Below, piece by piece: positions 1 through 6,896 of a DNA stretch of 36,424 nucleotides. The notes below the pieces were generated by a model, which saw nothing but the letters and a program-made list of their open reading frames with translations, ran no database searches and was not told where the DNA came from. Both the position numbers and the translations under genes were made by a program. This stretch comes from Pedobacter sp. (GTDB lineage: Bacteria; Bacteroidota; Bacteroidia; Sphingobacteriales; Sphingobacteriaceae), in NCBI GenBank assembly GCA_014377665.1, contig JACMPF010000229.1, positions 1-36,424 on the forward strand. The letters run 5' to 3'. Every line of letters begins with the position of its first letter. Within the stretch, counting starts at the first letter, position 1.

Positions 1-692
1 GGGTTTATTTCCCATGTCCAGGGTTTCTTAAACGTAGTAAACGTTTTGGCTTTCAGTCCTATTAAAATATTTTGTTGACTTTGATTCGCATCGACTTTAT
101 TTGTCATTTTCCCAGTGGTAACTGTTCTCTTCCTTTTTATAAAATCATACTCCTTTCTGGTCATCTCCCCAGATGCCCCATGAAAAGAGCAGTTTTCTGC
201 ATTAATAAGCTGCCAGGTATTGCTAGTATGTTTAAAAGTGTAGTTTAATTGCCACTTCCAACCTGCACCGCCCTCATAATTTAAAACCAGTGTATTAGTC
301 TGAATATTCATCGGACGGAGCGGGTCACCCATAGCGCCACCTTCTTCTGATCTTAGAATGAAATCGTTATTTTGTAAAGCCAGCTTGTAATTTCTTCCTT
401 GTTTGAAATAGATAGCAAGCATCCTTGGTTTTTGTATTTCGGTAATGATTTCAGTATCATTATCTCCATAAGCACGACTTTCTTTAACTGCTGCATAGAA
501 TTCTAAAACTAGCGCCAGATCTTCAGTTTTATCATTGTTTAGATCCCCAGTTGCCGAATCAATGACTTTCCATTGGGGCGGCAATAAGGAATTTAATGTC
601 CTGCCTTTTTGGGTTAGTTCAGGGTATTTAAAAGATTGGGCCGATGATAATTTAGAGAAAAGTAGTAAAGTAAGAAGTGGGATTATTTTCAT
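1..692 (-). CDS. Secreted VCBS-like protein of unknown function (3' end beyond window)
   Basis: An open frame runs leftward from an ATG at 692-690 to the window edge without a stop, giving 230 codons. The protein begins MKIIPLLTLLLFSKLSSAQS, a signal peptide with likely cleavage after SSA or SAQ. Residues around 45-60 read VIDSATGDLNNDKTEDLALV, a D-x-N-x-D-x-x-D calcium-type loop typical of VCBS/FG-GAP-like repeats in secreted Bacteroidota proteins. The remainder is rich in beta-strand-like and aromatic residues, with no catalytic motif that I recognise. A similar D-x-D-x-D loop occurs in the lipoprotein at 27226. The protein is probably periplasmic or surface exposed; its function is unknown. 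Confidence 0.8.
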   Translation of the reverse strand, partial: MKIIPLLTLLLFSKLSSAQSFKYPELTQKGRTLNSLLPPQWKVIDSATGDLNNDKTEDLALVLEFYAAVKESRAYGDNDTEIITEIQKPRMLAIYFKQGRNYKLALQNNDFILRSEEGGAMGDPLRPMNIQTNTLVLNYEGGAGWKWQLNYTFKHTSNTWQLINAENCSFHGASGEMTRKEYDFIKRKRTVTTGKMTNKVDANQSQQNILIGLKAKTFTTFKKPWTWEIN

Positions 693-880
693 AGATATTC
701 TAATCAACGCAGATCGGAATTAAAAAGTGTTCTGAAACTGGTTTTATTTATTGGAGAGGCATACCTAAATTATTAATGCTCTAAATTATCAGTGCTGAAT
801 TAGGTATTAATTGCCTATTACTTGGCCTTTATTTGACAAATTGATTAAATGAATTATAAGCGAACATCAGAAAATTTTGC

Positions 881-908
881 AAAAAAAGGGCCGGATTGCT
901 CCGGCCCT
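881..908 (-). terminator. Rho-independent terminator of the small secreted protein gene
   Basis: A perfect hairpin has arms GGGCCGGA (888-895) and TCCGGCCC (900-907), extended by an A-T pair at 887/908, with loop TTGC. On the minus strand it is followed at once by seven T (881-887). It lies 22 bases past the stop of the gene at 930-1244. Confidence 0.93.
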
Positions 909-929
909 CTGGGTATATATCAATAGGGA

Positions 930-1244
930 TTATTGAATAATTTTACCGTCTTTATCAATTTTCAATGAGCCTTCTTCGGCTTCTTTCTTAACATTAATCA
1001 GATAGTATGAAGTTTTGTCAGCATTGGTAATCAGGAATGCCGCAACTGGTGTCCACAATTTAACCGGCTCTGACGCCAATGTTGCTTTTACAGAATCCGG
1101 TAAATTTTTCAATTCAACCGGTGTTTTTGTAGTACTATCTTGTCTTACAGCAACAATGTGACTGTAGTTTTTTATCTCGTTTGCGCTTACTGTAGTGAAT
1201 CCTGCTAATGCTAAAAATGCTGCTGATAAAATGATCTTTTTCAT
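930..1244 (-). CDS. Small secreted protein, unknown function
   Basis: This 104-aa protein has a clear Sec signal peptide (residues 1-21, cleavage after TVSA) and a mature part of about 83 residues with no cysteine. The sequence includes a segment around LPDSVKATLASEPVKLWTPV and then a strand-rich part ending in KIDKDGKIIQ. It resembles small periplasmic proteins that are common and uncharacterised in Pedobacter-like bacteria. It stands alone, with its own strong terminator at 881-908, so it is probably transcribed as a single gene and perhaps abundantly. Function unknown; I do not recognise a domain. Confidence 0.8.
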   Translation of the reverse strand: MKKIILSAAFLALAGFTTVSANEIKNYSHIVAVRQDSTTKTPVELKNLPDSVKATLASEPVKLWTPVAAFLITNADKTSYYLINVKKEAEEGSLKIDKDGKIIQ

Positions 1245-1528
1245 AATTTTTATTTAGGGTTAATAAATTAAATAATTGATTTCAATTACGGTTAGACAAT
1301 GATTCATAATTGTGCCACTTGGATTTTATTTTGGCATCGCATTGATATATAGAGTATTATATAAATAATGGATTAAATGTATTGAGGAGAAACGCTACAA
1401 TCTGTTGCTTAAGGAAGCATCTTTTATGGCTTGATAATTGCAAAACCCAATGAGTTAATACCCTCTTCCTTTGGCATGGGATCTCTGGTGCTGACAAAAT
1501 TTAGTTTAACCCTAATCACTTTAAAATT

Positions 1529-2377
1529 ATGATACGTTTCAGATTTTTAACATTAGCGGCGCTCTCTCTAATTCTCGCATCTTGCGGGAGTTCTAAGAAA
1601 CTTGCAGATGCAAGTAACAAATACAACAGATTGGATAGCACTTACCAGTTGCTTCAAAATGATTTAGCACGTAGCAAAGATTCAACATCTAAATACAAAT
1701 CTTATAGTAGGCAGCTGGAAGATCAGCTGAAACAACAACGAAGCTCTAATGATCAGATGGTGAACCAGCTTAAAGACTTATCTGTAATCTCCGGATCACA
1801 AGCAGAAAGTATCAAAAAATCATTAGACAACATAGGTTCTAAAGACGCCTATATACAAAACCTGCAATCGGCCATTTCACGTAAGGACTCGCTTACCATG
1901 AATTTAGTAATGAACCTCAAAGGAGCAATTGGTAATCTTGATGATAAAGACATCAATATCAAAGTGGATAAAGGAGTGGTTTATATCGACATTTCTGATA
2001 AGTTATTGTTTACCACTGGCAAGTACGAAGTAACTACGAGTGCTAAAGAAGTACTCGGAAAGGTAGCTAAAGTGCTTTTGAAACAACCTGACATTGAGTT
2101 CTTAGTGGAAGGGCATACAGATAATGTGCCATACCAACAAGGCGTTTTGTTGGACAATTGGGATTTGAGTGTGAAACGCGCTACGGCTGTTGTTCGTATA
2201 TTACAGAATGAGTACAACATTCCTCCGGTTAGAATGACCGCGGCAGGTAGGGGAGAATATGTTCCTGTTGCAGACAATGATTCTGAAGCGGGAAAATCTG
2301 CTAACCGTAGAACAAGAATAGTAATCTTACCGCAATTAGATCAGTTCTTTAAGTTATTGGAGACTCCTAAAAAATAG
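1529..2377 (+). CDS. OmpA-family peptidoglycan-binding lipoprotein
   Basis: This 282-aa protein starts with a lipoprotein signal ending ILASC (lipid-modified Cys19). Residues about 25-130 are polar and heptad-like, rich in Lys, Gln, Asp and Ser, and probably form a coiled coil. The C-terminal part (about 165-275) is an OmpA/MotB domain: it has the EGHTDNVPY segment and the NRRTRIVI ending that bind the diaminopimelate of peptidoglycan. The likely role is to tether the outer membrane to the cell wall. It lacks the eight-stranded beta-barrel of classical OmpA, so it is more Pal-like with a long spacer. It is preceded by a long non-coding stretch and followed by a weak terminator-like hairpin. 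Confidence 0.9.
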   Translation: MIRFRFLTLAALSLILASCGSSKKLADASNKYNRLDSTYQLLQNDLARSKDSTSKYKSYSRQLEDQLKQQRSSNDQMVNQLKDLSVISGSQAESIKKSLDNIGSKDAYIQNLQSAISRKDSLTMNLVMNLKGAIGNLDDKDINIKVDKGVVYIDISDKLLFTTGKYEVTTSAKEVLGKVAKVLLKQPDIEFLVEGHTDNVPYQQGVLLDNWDLSVKRATAVVRILQNEYNIPPVRMTAAGRGEYVPVADNDSEAGKSANRRTRIVILPQLDQFFKLLETPKK

Positions 2378-2392
2378 GATAGATTTTTTGTG

Positions 2393-2424
2393 GCCGTTGC
2401 TCCAATTGGTGTAACGGCTTCTTT
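2393..2424 (+). terminator. Possible terminator after the OmpA-family gene
   Basis: Arms GCCGTTGC (2393-2400) and GTAACGGC (2411-2418) pair with one G-U over a 10-base loop and are followed by TTCTTT. It is 16 bases past the stop codon at 2377. The tail is short, so termination efficiency is uncertain. Confidence 0.45.
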
Positions 2425-2473
2425 GTGCCACGTTGTCTGGCCTTTGATAAGAAAAATCTGTTACCTTTAAAAT

Positions 2474-3733
2474 ATGAAAATTGGAATGATTGGTTTGGGG
2501 GATATGGGCTGCTTATACGCCATATCCTTTGCAAAAGCAGGCTACCAGGTCTTCGGGTGTGATTTACCTCTTCAATTAGACACGTTGAGGGAGAAACTAG
2601 CGCCTTATGATATTGAATTAATGGCCGATGGAAAGGAAGTTTCCCGCCAATGCGATGTAATTTTTTATTCCGTAGAGGCGGAGAAAATTGCAGATGTAGT
2701 AAGGCTATACGGTTCTTCCACCAAATATGGAGCAATCGTATCTGGCCAAACGTCTGTGAAACATCCTGAAATAGAAGCGATGGAAAAGTACCTTCCAAAG
2801 GATGTGCATATCATTCCATGTCACTCTTTGCACGGTCCAGTGATAGACACCAAAGGTCAGAAGCTGATCGTCATTCCTCACCGTACTTCTGATGAGGCTT
2901 ATCAAATGATGCTAGACGTACTCGCTACGCTGAAATCAGAAATTGTAGAAATTTCCGATTACCATTACCACGATAAGATTGTTGCTGATACTCAAGTGGT
3001 CACTCATTTCGGTTTTGAAAGCATGGGTACTGCCTGGAAAGAAGCAGGATTTTTTCCATGGGAGAATGATTCTTATAACGGCGGTATCGACAACATTAAG
3101 ATCCTAACAACATTAAGGATATTCAGCAGTAAAGCGCACATTTATGGAGGACTTGCCATTTTGAACCCTTATGCTTCCGCCCAAGTAAAACAATACGCCC
3201 AATCTGAGTCTGAACTATTCAAACTGATGATTAAAGAGGAGGCCGCAGAATTCAGGGCTCGTTTATATAAGGCTCGGGATTTTGTTTTCGATAAGCAAAA
3301 CAAGCAGATTATGTTGAGCAATGAGATCATACAGGAGTTTTCACTAGCAGAAGGCAATAATTTAAGAAAGCCAAACTCGCACTTGAGTCTGCTTAGTATG
3401 GTCGATGCCTGGTGTAAATTAGGAATCAATCCTTACCACAATTTGATTTGCGAAACACCTCCCTTTAAACTGAGGCTTGGTATAGCTGAACTTCTATTTC
3501 AAAACGAAGAACTCTTGGAAGAATCTATTGAAACTGCGCTTTTTGACAAGAGCATCAGGGCAGATGATCTGGAGTTTCACTCTGCGGTAAGAGAATGGTC
3601 TTCATTGATTAGTTATGGTGATATGAACGGCTATAAGCAGCATTTTGATGCTACTAAGCTTTTTTTTAAAGACAAGCTTAGCCACGGTAAATTGCAAAGT
3701 ACAGAGCTGATTAGAAGGTTAGACCTCGCTTAG
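2474..3733 (+). CDS. Prephenate dehydrogenase, fungal TYR1-like
   Basis: The 419-aa product opens with a Rossmann NAD(P)-binding motif (GMIGLGDMGCLYA, residues 4-16). Further segments match prephenate dehydrogenases: SVEA near 66, SGQTS near 89, CHSLHGP near 115 with the conserved His-Gly-Pro, ADTQVVTHFGF near 172, and NSHLSLLSMVDAW near 300. The long all-helical C-terminal half and these exact segments recall yeast Tyr1p, which I compare from memory, more than the ~280-370-aa bacterial TyrA. The expected reaction is oxidative decarboxylation of prephenate to 4-hydroxyphenylpyruvate for tyrosine synthesis. It sits alone, not in an aromatic amino acid operon, and its 3' end overlaps the convergent gene at 3730 by four bases. 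Substrate and cofactor are inferred. Confidence 0.8.
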   Translation: MKIGMIGLGDMGCLYAISFAKAGYQVFGCDLPLQLDTLREKLAPYDIELMADGKEVSRQCDVIFYSVEAEKIADVVRLYGSSTKYGAIVSGQTSVKHPEIEAMEKYLPKDVHIIPCHSLHGPVIDTKGQKLIVIPHRTSDEAYQMMLDVLATLKSEIVEISDYHYHDKIVADTQVVTHFGFESMGTAWKEAGFFPWENDSYNGGIDNIKILTTLRIFSSKAHIYGGLAILNPYASAQVKQYAQSESELFKLMIKEEAAEFRARLYKARDFVFDKQNKQIMLSNEIIQEFSLAEGNNLRKPNSHLSLLSMVDAWCKLGINPYHNLICETPPFKLRLGIAELLFQNEELLEESIETALFDKSIRADDLEFHSAVREWSSLISYGDMNGYKQHFDATKLFFKDKLSHGKLQSTELIRRLDLA

Positions 3734-5529
3734 CTAACTACAGTCGTGTTTTTTAAAAGTTGCTTTAAACCCTCTGCAATGGCTTCGAACTTATTTATTT
3801 GCTCTTTATTCCACAAGGTTAGCATGGGATCTACATTGGCCATTAGTGTTTTGTAGTATTCAATTCCATTGTTTAGCTGGTTTTGAAACTTGTTGACGTA
3901 TTTGGATTTCTTTTCGCTGAATTCTAGTACTAGGCCGTCCATTTCTTTCTTGAGGTAATCGACATATAGTGCGAACTCCTTGTTGAACAAGTTAGGCCTG
4001 TCTTTTCCGTTCAGAATGTTATTCCGGCCGTAGATGTGGTCAATCATTTGTTTCAAGGTGTATTGCTGATCGAAGTAAGCTAGGTTTGGCCCGGGACAAA
4101 TGCTTACTGCGTGATTTTCCTTTGATTTCAAGAGGTCATACTTTTTGTAGGCAGAGGTACAAAGACCAACACATAGACACAGTTTTTCTGTTACTAGCGC
4201 TATTTTGCTTTTTAGCATAGTAGGGCTTAGTCCGGCTCCTTCCAGTTGTTTGATTTTTAGGTGCTGATATTTTATCGAAGCGGTGCAAATTGGTTCAGTT
4301 GTGAATTCTGTGTTTGTGCAAAGGTATTTCTTAGTGCATGGGCTACCTGGCTTACCACTATCAACACGCTCTTGCCGTTGTATTTCTGCCGAGCTCTTTT
4401 TAAAGTTATTGAAGAGTATACCAAGTGGAGAAGCATTGCTGATATAGTAATCTTGCTCATTAGAAGTTTCCAAGTCGTTAAGGGTCTTTTCATCCACGCA
4501 GGTAGCTTCCGGAACCAATAGAAAGGGACTTCCCCAGCCTGCAGCGTCTAATTCATAGTAATTCAATAGAAACTGGTGTTCCTCAGCGGTGCCGATTCCA
4601 CCTTGAGCTGTAATCTTGTGAGCGGGTATTGATGGCGGCTGGGTCGATGTTTTATTAAAATACGCTTGACTATACAATTGGAAAAGCTCATTGTACATTG
4701 CAACTTTGTTGTCTTTAAATTCTTGTAATATTGGTCCTAATAAAAATCCATCCGTAGCAAAAGCATGTCCTCCGCAATTTAAACCAGATTCAACTCTAAA
4801 TTCAGATACCCAAAGTCCCTTTTTAGCCAATACCTTGGCCTGGATAAGTGCAGATCGGTAGTCACTCACTTTCAGGATAATCTGTTTTGGAAAAGTTCCA
4901 TCTTCTAAAGGTTGAAAGTCATGAAATTCTTCCAGGTAGGAGAATAATCTTGGGTTTAATCCAGCGGAAATCACTACAGAAGAATTGAGGTTGCTATTCG
5001 CAAAACCTCTCAATGCCGCTAGAGCGTCTGTATTTTCGTCTCCAAGGTAAGTTCCCTTGATGTAGTTCGCCTTATCTACCTTAGACATGATATTTACATC
5101 AATCCTCCCCGGTTTGATGCTGTTTTTTAGCTTTTCTTCCAGTGCTTTTTTCTCATATCCAGGACAAGTTTTTAGAAGAAGGTTGTAGCTATATTTCCAT
5201 TCATTATCTTCAGGAAGCAGGTCAAAATATTTGCAGAGATCGCTTTCTTTATCGAAATCCTGAACTTTCAACGCAGAAATCTGTGCGGTTACCAGTTTAT
5301 TAAGCAGGTTTAAATAGTTGGTGATTCTCTTGGCTCTGGCATCTGTGTCTGTTTTTAAAATGGGTTGATACGGTTCCTTGTGCGTTTCTGAAATGTGAGC
5401 CCTCATTCTTTCGATCAATTCATCATCCACTATTGACACTACAGAAGAAATGCCATATCGTGCAACTTTTAAAGGCGTATCTATGGAGTAACCTAAACCT
5501 AATACAGGGATGTGAAATGTATGATTCAT
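3730..5529 (-). CDS. Cysteine-rich flavoenzyme-like TIM-barrel protein, function unknown
   Basis: With the ATG at 5529 the protein has 599 residues. An upstream in-frame ATG at 5604 would place regulatory palindrome 5581-5596 inside the gene, and the residues between do not look like the rest, so I prefer 5529. The N-terminus (IPVLGLGYSIDTPLKVARYG) and the segments SGLNCGGHAFATDG (248-261) and ITAQGGIGTAEEH (306-318), followed by AAGWGSPFLL, resemble FMN-binding TIM barrels of the nitronate monooxygenase/IMP dehydrogenase type. The part after about 390 carries Cys398, 404, 415, 451, 453, 457 and 478, which could hold an iron-sulfur cluster. A helical, charged tail follows. It is divergent from the oxygen-sensor-like kinase, with FNR-like boxes between them. 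I cannot assign a reaction. Confidence 0.7.
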   Translation of the reverse strand: MNHTFHIPVLGLGYSIDTPLKVARYGISSVVSIVDDELIERMRAHISETHKEPYQPILKTDTDARAKRITNYLNLLNKLVTAQISALKVQDFDKESDLCKYFDLLPEDNEWKYSYNLLLKTCPGYEKKALEEKLKNSIKPGRIDVNIMSKVDKANYIKGTYLGDENTDALAALRGFANSNLNSSVVISAGLNPRLFSYLEEFHDFQPLEDGTFPKQIILKVSDYRSALIQAKVLAKKGLWVSEFRVESGLNCGGHAFATDGFLLGPILQEFKDNKVAMYNELFQLYSQAYFNKTSTQPPSIPAHKITAQGGIGTAEEHQFLLNYYELDAAGWGSPFLLVPEATCVDEKTLNDLETSNEQDYYISNASPLGILFNNFKKSSAEIQRQERVDSGKPGSPCTKKYLCTNTEFTTEPICTASIKYQHLKIKQLEGAGLSPTMLKSKIALVTEKLCLCVGLCTSAYKKYDLLKSKENHAVSICPGPNLAYFDQQYTLKQMIDHIYGRNNILNGKDRPNLFNKEFALYVDYLKKEMDGLVLEFSEKKSKYVNKFQNQLNNGIEYYKTLMANVDPMLTLWNKEQINKFEAIAEGLKQLLKNTTVVS

Positions 5530-5580
5530 ATAAATGATTTGCTTTCGTTGGCAAAGTAGTAGAAAATAATTCCGTGAAAA

Positions 5581-5596
5581 TGTGATTTGCGTCACT
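5581..5596. promoter_or_regulatory. Crp/Fnr-family binding site candidate, proximal to the flavoenzyme-like gene
   Basis: TGTGA-tttgcg-TCACT is an almost perfect palindrome of the Crp/Fnr type. Its centre (5588.5) lies 59 bases upstream of the ATG at 5529. A TAC-TTTG element on the minus strand (5558-5552) would put the start of transcription near 5546, which places the palindrome at about -42, the usual position of an FNR-family activator. Confidence 0.6.
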
Positions 5597-5626
5597 GTTT
5601 CCAAATGATCTATATCCGGATTTTAC

Positions 5627-5640
5627 TTGATTTGTATCAC
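5627..5640. promoter_or_regulatory. FNR/FixK-like box in the divergent promoter region
   Basis: TTGAT-ttgt-ATCAC matches the FNR consensus TTGAT-N4-ATCAA in nine of ten positions. It lies 55 bases upstream of the kinase ATG at 5695, so it could serve the kinase-regulator operon. The likely ligand is the Crp/Fnr-type regulator encoded at 6897-7949; this is inference. Confidence 0.65.
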
Positions 5641-5641
5641 G

Positions 5642-5656
5642 CATGAGCAGCTCATG
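5642..5656. repeat. Perfect inverted repeat next to the FNR-like box
   Basis: Arms CATGAG (5642-5647) and CTCATG (5651-5656) are separated by CAG. It begins two bases after the FNR-like box and upstream of the kinase -7 element. It could be a second operator or an RNA hairpin; no family is assigned. Confidence 0.55.
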
Positions 5657-5673
5657 ACTAGTTCCTATTTAAC

Positions 5674-5681
5674 TATATTTG
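5674..5681 (+). promoter_or_regulatory. Bacteroidetes-type -7 element for the kinase gene
   Basis: TATATTTG is an exact match to the TAnnTTTG consensus of the Bacteroidota housekeeping sigma factor and ends 13 bases before the ATG at 5695. I see no good -33 TTG at the right distance, as is common for promoters that need an activator. Confidence 0.55.
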
Positions 5682-5694
5682 CTAAAACGACGGT

Positions 5695-6882
5695 ATGGAA
5701 AGCGGAAAACTTCTGAAAGCAATTATTGAGACAGCAATAGATGGAATCATCACTATCGACAAAAGTGGCTTGGTAGAAAGTGTAAATCCGGCGGCACAAA
5801 GTCTTTTTGGCTACCCATTAGATGAAGTAGTTGGTCGGAACATTTCAATGTTGATGCCTGAGCCCGACAGGACTGGGCATGATGGCTATCTCAAGCGTTA
5901 CCAGCATACAGGCGAGAAGCGTATTATCGGTAAAGGAAGAGAAGTAATGGGCCTTAGAAAAGACGGTACTACATTTCCGTTTAGGCTGGCAGTGAGTGAG
6001 GTCAAGTATGATGAGCGCATTATATATACTGGTTTTATTCATGACCTTTCCAAGGAGAAAGAAGCTGAACGAAGGTTAATAGAGTATGCTGCAGAATTGG
6101 AGGGACTGGTAGAAGAGCGAACCAGGTCACTTAAGAAAATGGTTAGTGCTTTGTCGGAAGCCAAAGAGGAGGTAAGCTTATCCCTGCTCAAAGAGAAAGA
6201 GTTGAACCAGATGAAGAGCCGATTTGTTTCTATGGCATCTCATGAATTTCGAACACCCCTAAGTTCGGTACAACTGTCTTCCGTATTGATTGAAAAATAC
6301 GCAGCACCCTTTGAAAACGACAACATCAAGAAACATGTTAATAAAATCAAGAGCGCTGTTAATAATTTAACAACGATACTTAACGATTTTCTTTCGCTGG
6401 AACGTTTAGAAGCTGGCAATGTGCAATCTACTTTGGAGCCGTTTGATCTAGTAAAGCTGGCTGAAGAAGTTACAGAAGAGATGCAAATGATCGCCAAGCA
6501 AGAGCAAAATATCATCTATCAGCATACTGGAGTGGAAAGTTTGGTTAATCTGGATCAAAATCTATTGCGGAACTGCATGATAAACCTGATCTCCAATGCG
6601 ATAAAATATTCTGGTGAGCATACATTTATCGAGTTCAATACGGAAATCAGGGACTCTTTGTGCACCGTTACGGTGAGTGATAATGGCATCGGGATTCCAG
6701 ATTTAGATCAAAAGAATTTGTTTCAGCCATTCTTTAGGGCCAACAATACTGGAAATATTCCCGGAACAGGCTTGGGTCTGAACATTGTGTTGAGGTATGT
6801 CAGACTTATGAATGGAAGCGTGGAGTTTAAAAGTGAAGTGAATAAAGGCGCTAAATTTATATTGTTATTTAATAAGCAATAA
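5695..6882 (+). CDS. Soluble FixL-like PAS sensor histidine kinase, probable haem oxygen sensor
   Basis: The 395-aa protein has no membrane segment. Residues 1-120 form a PAS domain very similar to that of rhizobial FixL: MLMPEPDRTGHDGYLKRY, then KRIIGKGREV and RKDGTTFPF. By my alignment from memory, H62 matches the haem ligand His200 of Bradyrhizobium FixL, R68 matches Arg206, I77 matches Ile215 and R82 matches the oxygen-contacting Arg220. A coiled coil (about 118-170) leads to the HisKA domain, whose phosphorylated residue is H183 (SHEFRTPL), and then a HATPase domain with NLISNAIKYS, DNGIGIP and GTGLGLNIV. The regulator gene follows after 14 bases, so the two form an operon. Its position beside the cbb3 oxidase genes supports oxygen sensing. 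Haem binding is predicted, not shown; some related PAS domains keep this His without haem. Confidence 0.85.
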   Translation: MESGKLLKAIIETAIDGIITIDKSGLVESVNPAAQSLFGYPLDEVVGRNISMLMPEPDRTGHDGYLKRYQHTGEKRIIGKGREVMGLRKDGTTFPFRLAVSEVKYDERIIYTGFIHDLSKEKEAERRLIEYAAELEGLVEERTRSLKKMVSALSEAKEEVSLSLLKEKELNQMKSRFVSMASHEFRTPLSSVQLSSVLIEKYAAPFENDNIKKHVNKIKSAVNNLTTILNDFLSLERLEAGNVQSTLEPFDLVKLAEEVTEEMQMIAKQEQNIIYQHTGVESLVNLDQNLLRNCMINLISNAIKYSGEHTFIEFNTEIRDSLCTVTVSDNGIGIPDLDQKNLFQPFFRANNTGNIPGTGLGLNIVLRYVRLMNGSVEFKSEVNKGAKFILLFNKQ

Positions 6883-6896
6883 GTAAAGATCAGCAT

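Noticed and set aside
535..723. Small plus-strand frame starting MFRSPVAESM
   Set aside because: It is the complement of the secreted protein gene that reads leftward from 692 and has no features of its own.
2367..2905. Minus-strand frames opposite the prephenate dehydrogenase
   Set aside because: They are shadows of a well-supported gene, with no recognisable domains.
5530..5604. N-terminal extension of the flavoenzyme-like protein up to an ATG at 5604
   Set aside because: It would cover the palindrome at 5581-5596 and the likely promoter, and its residues differ in style from the conserved start at 5529.
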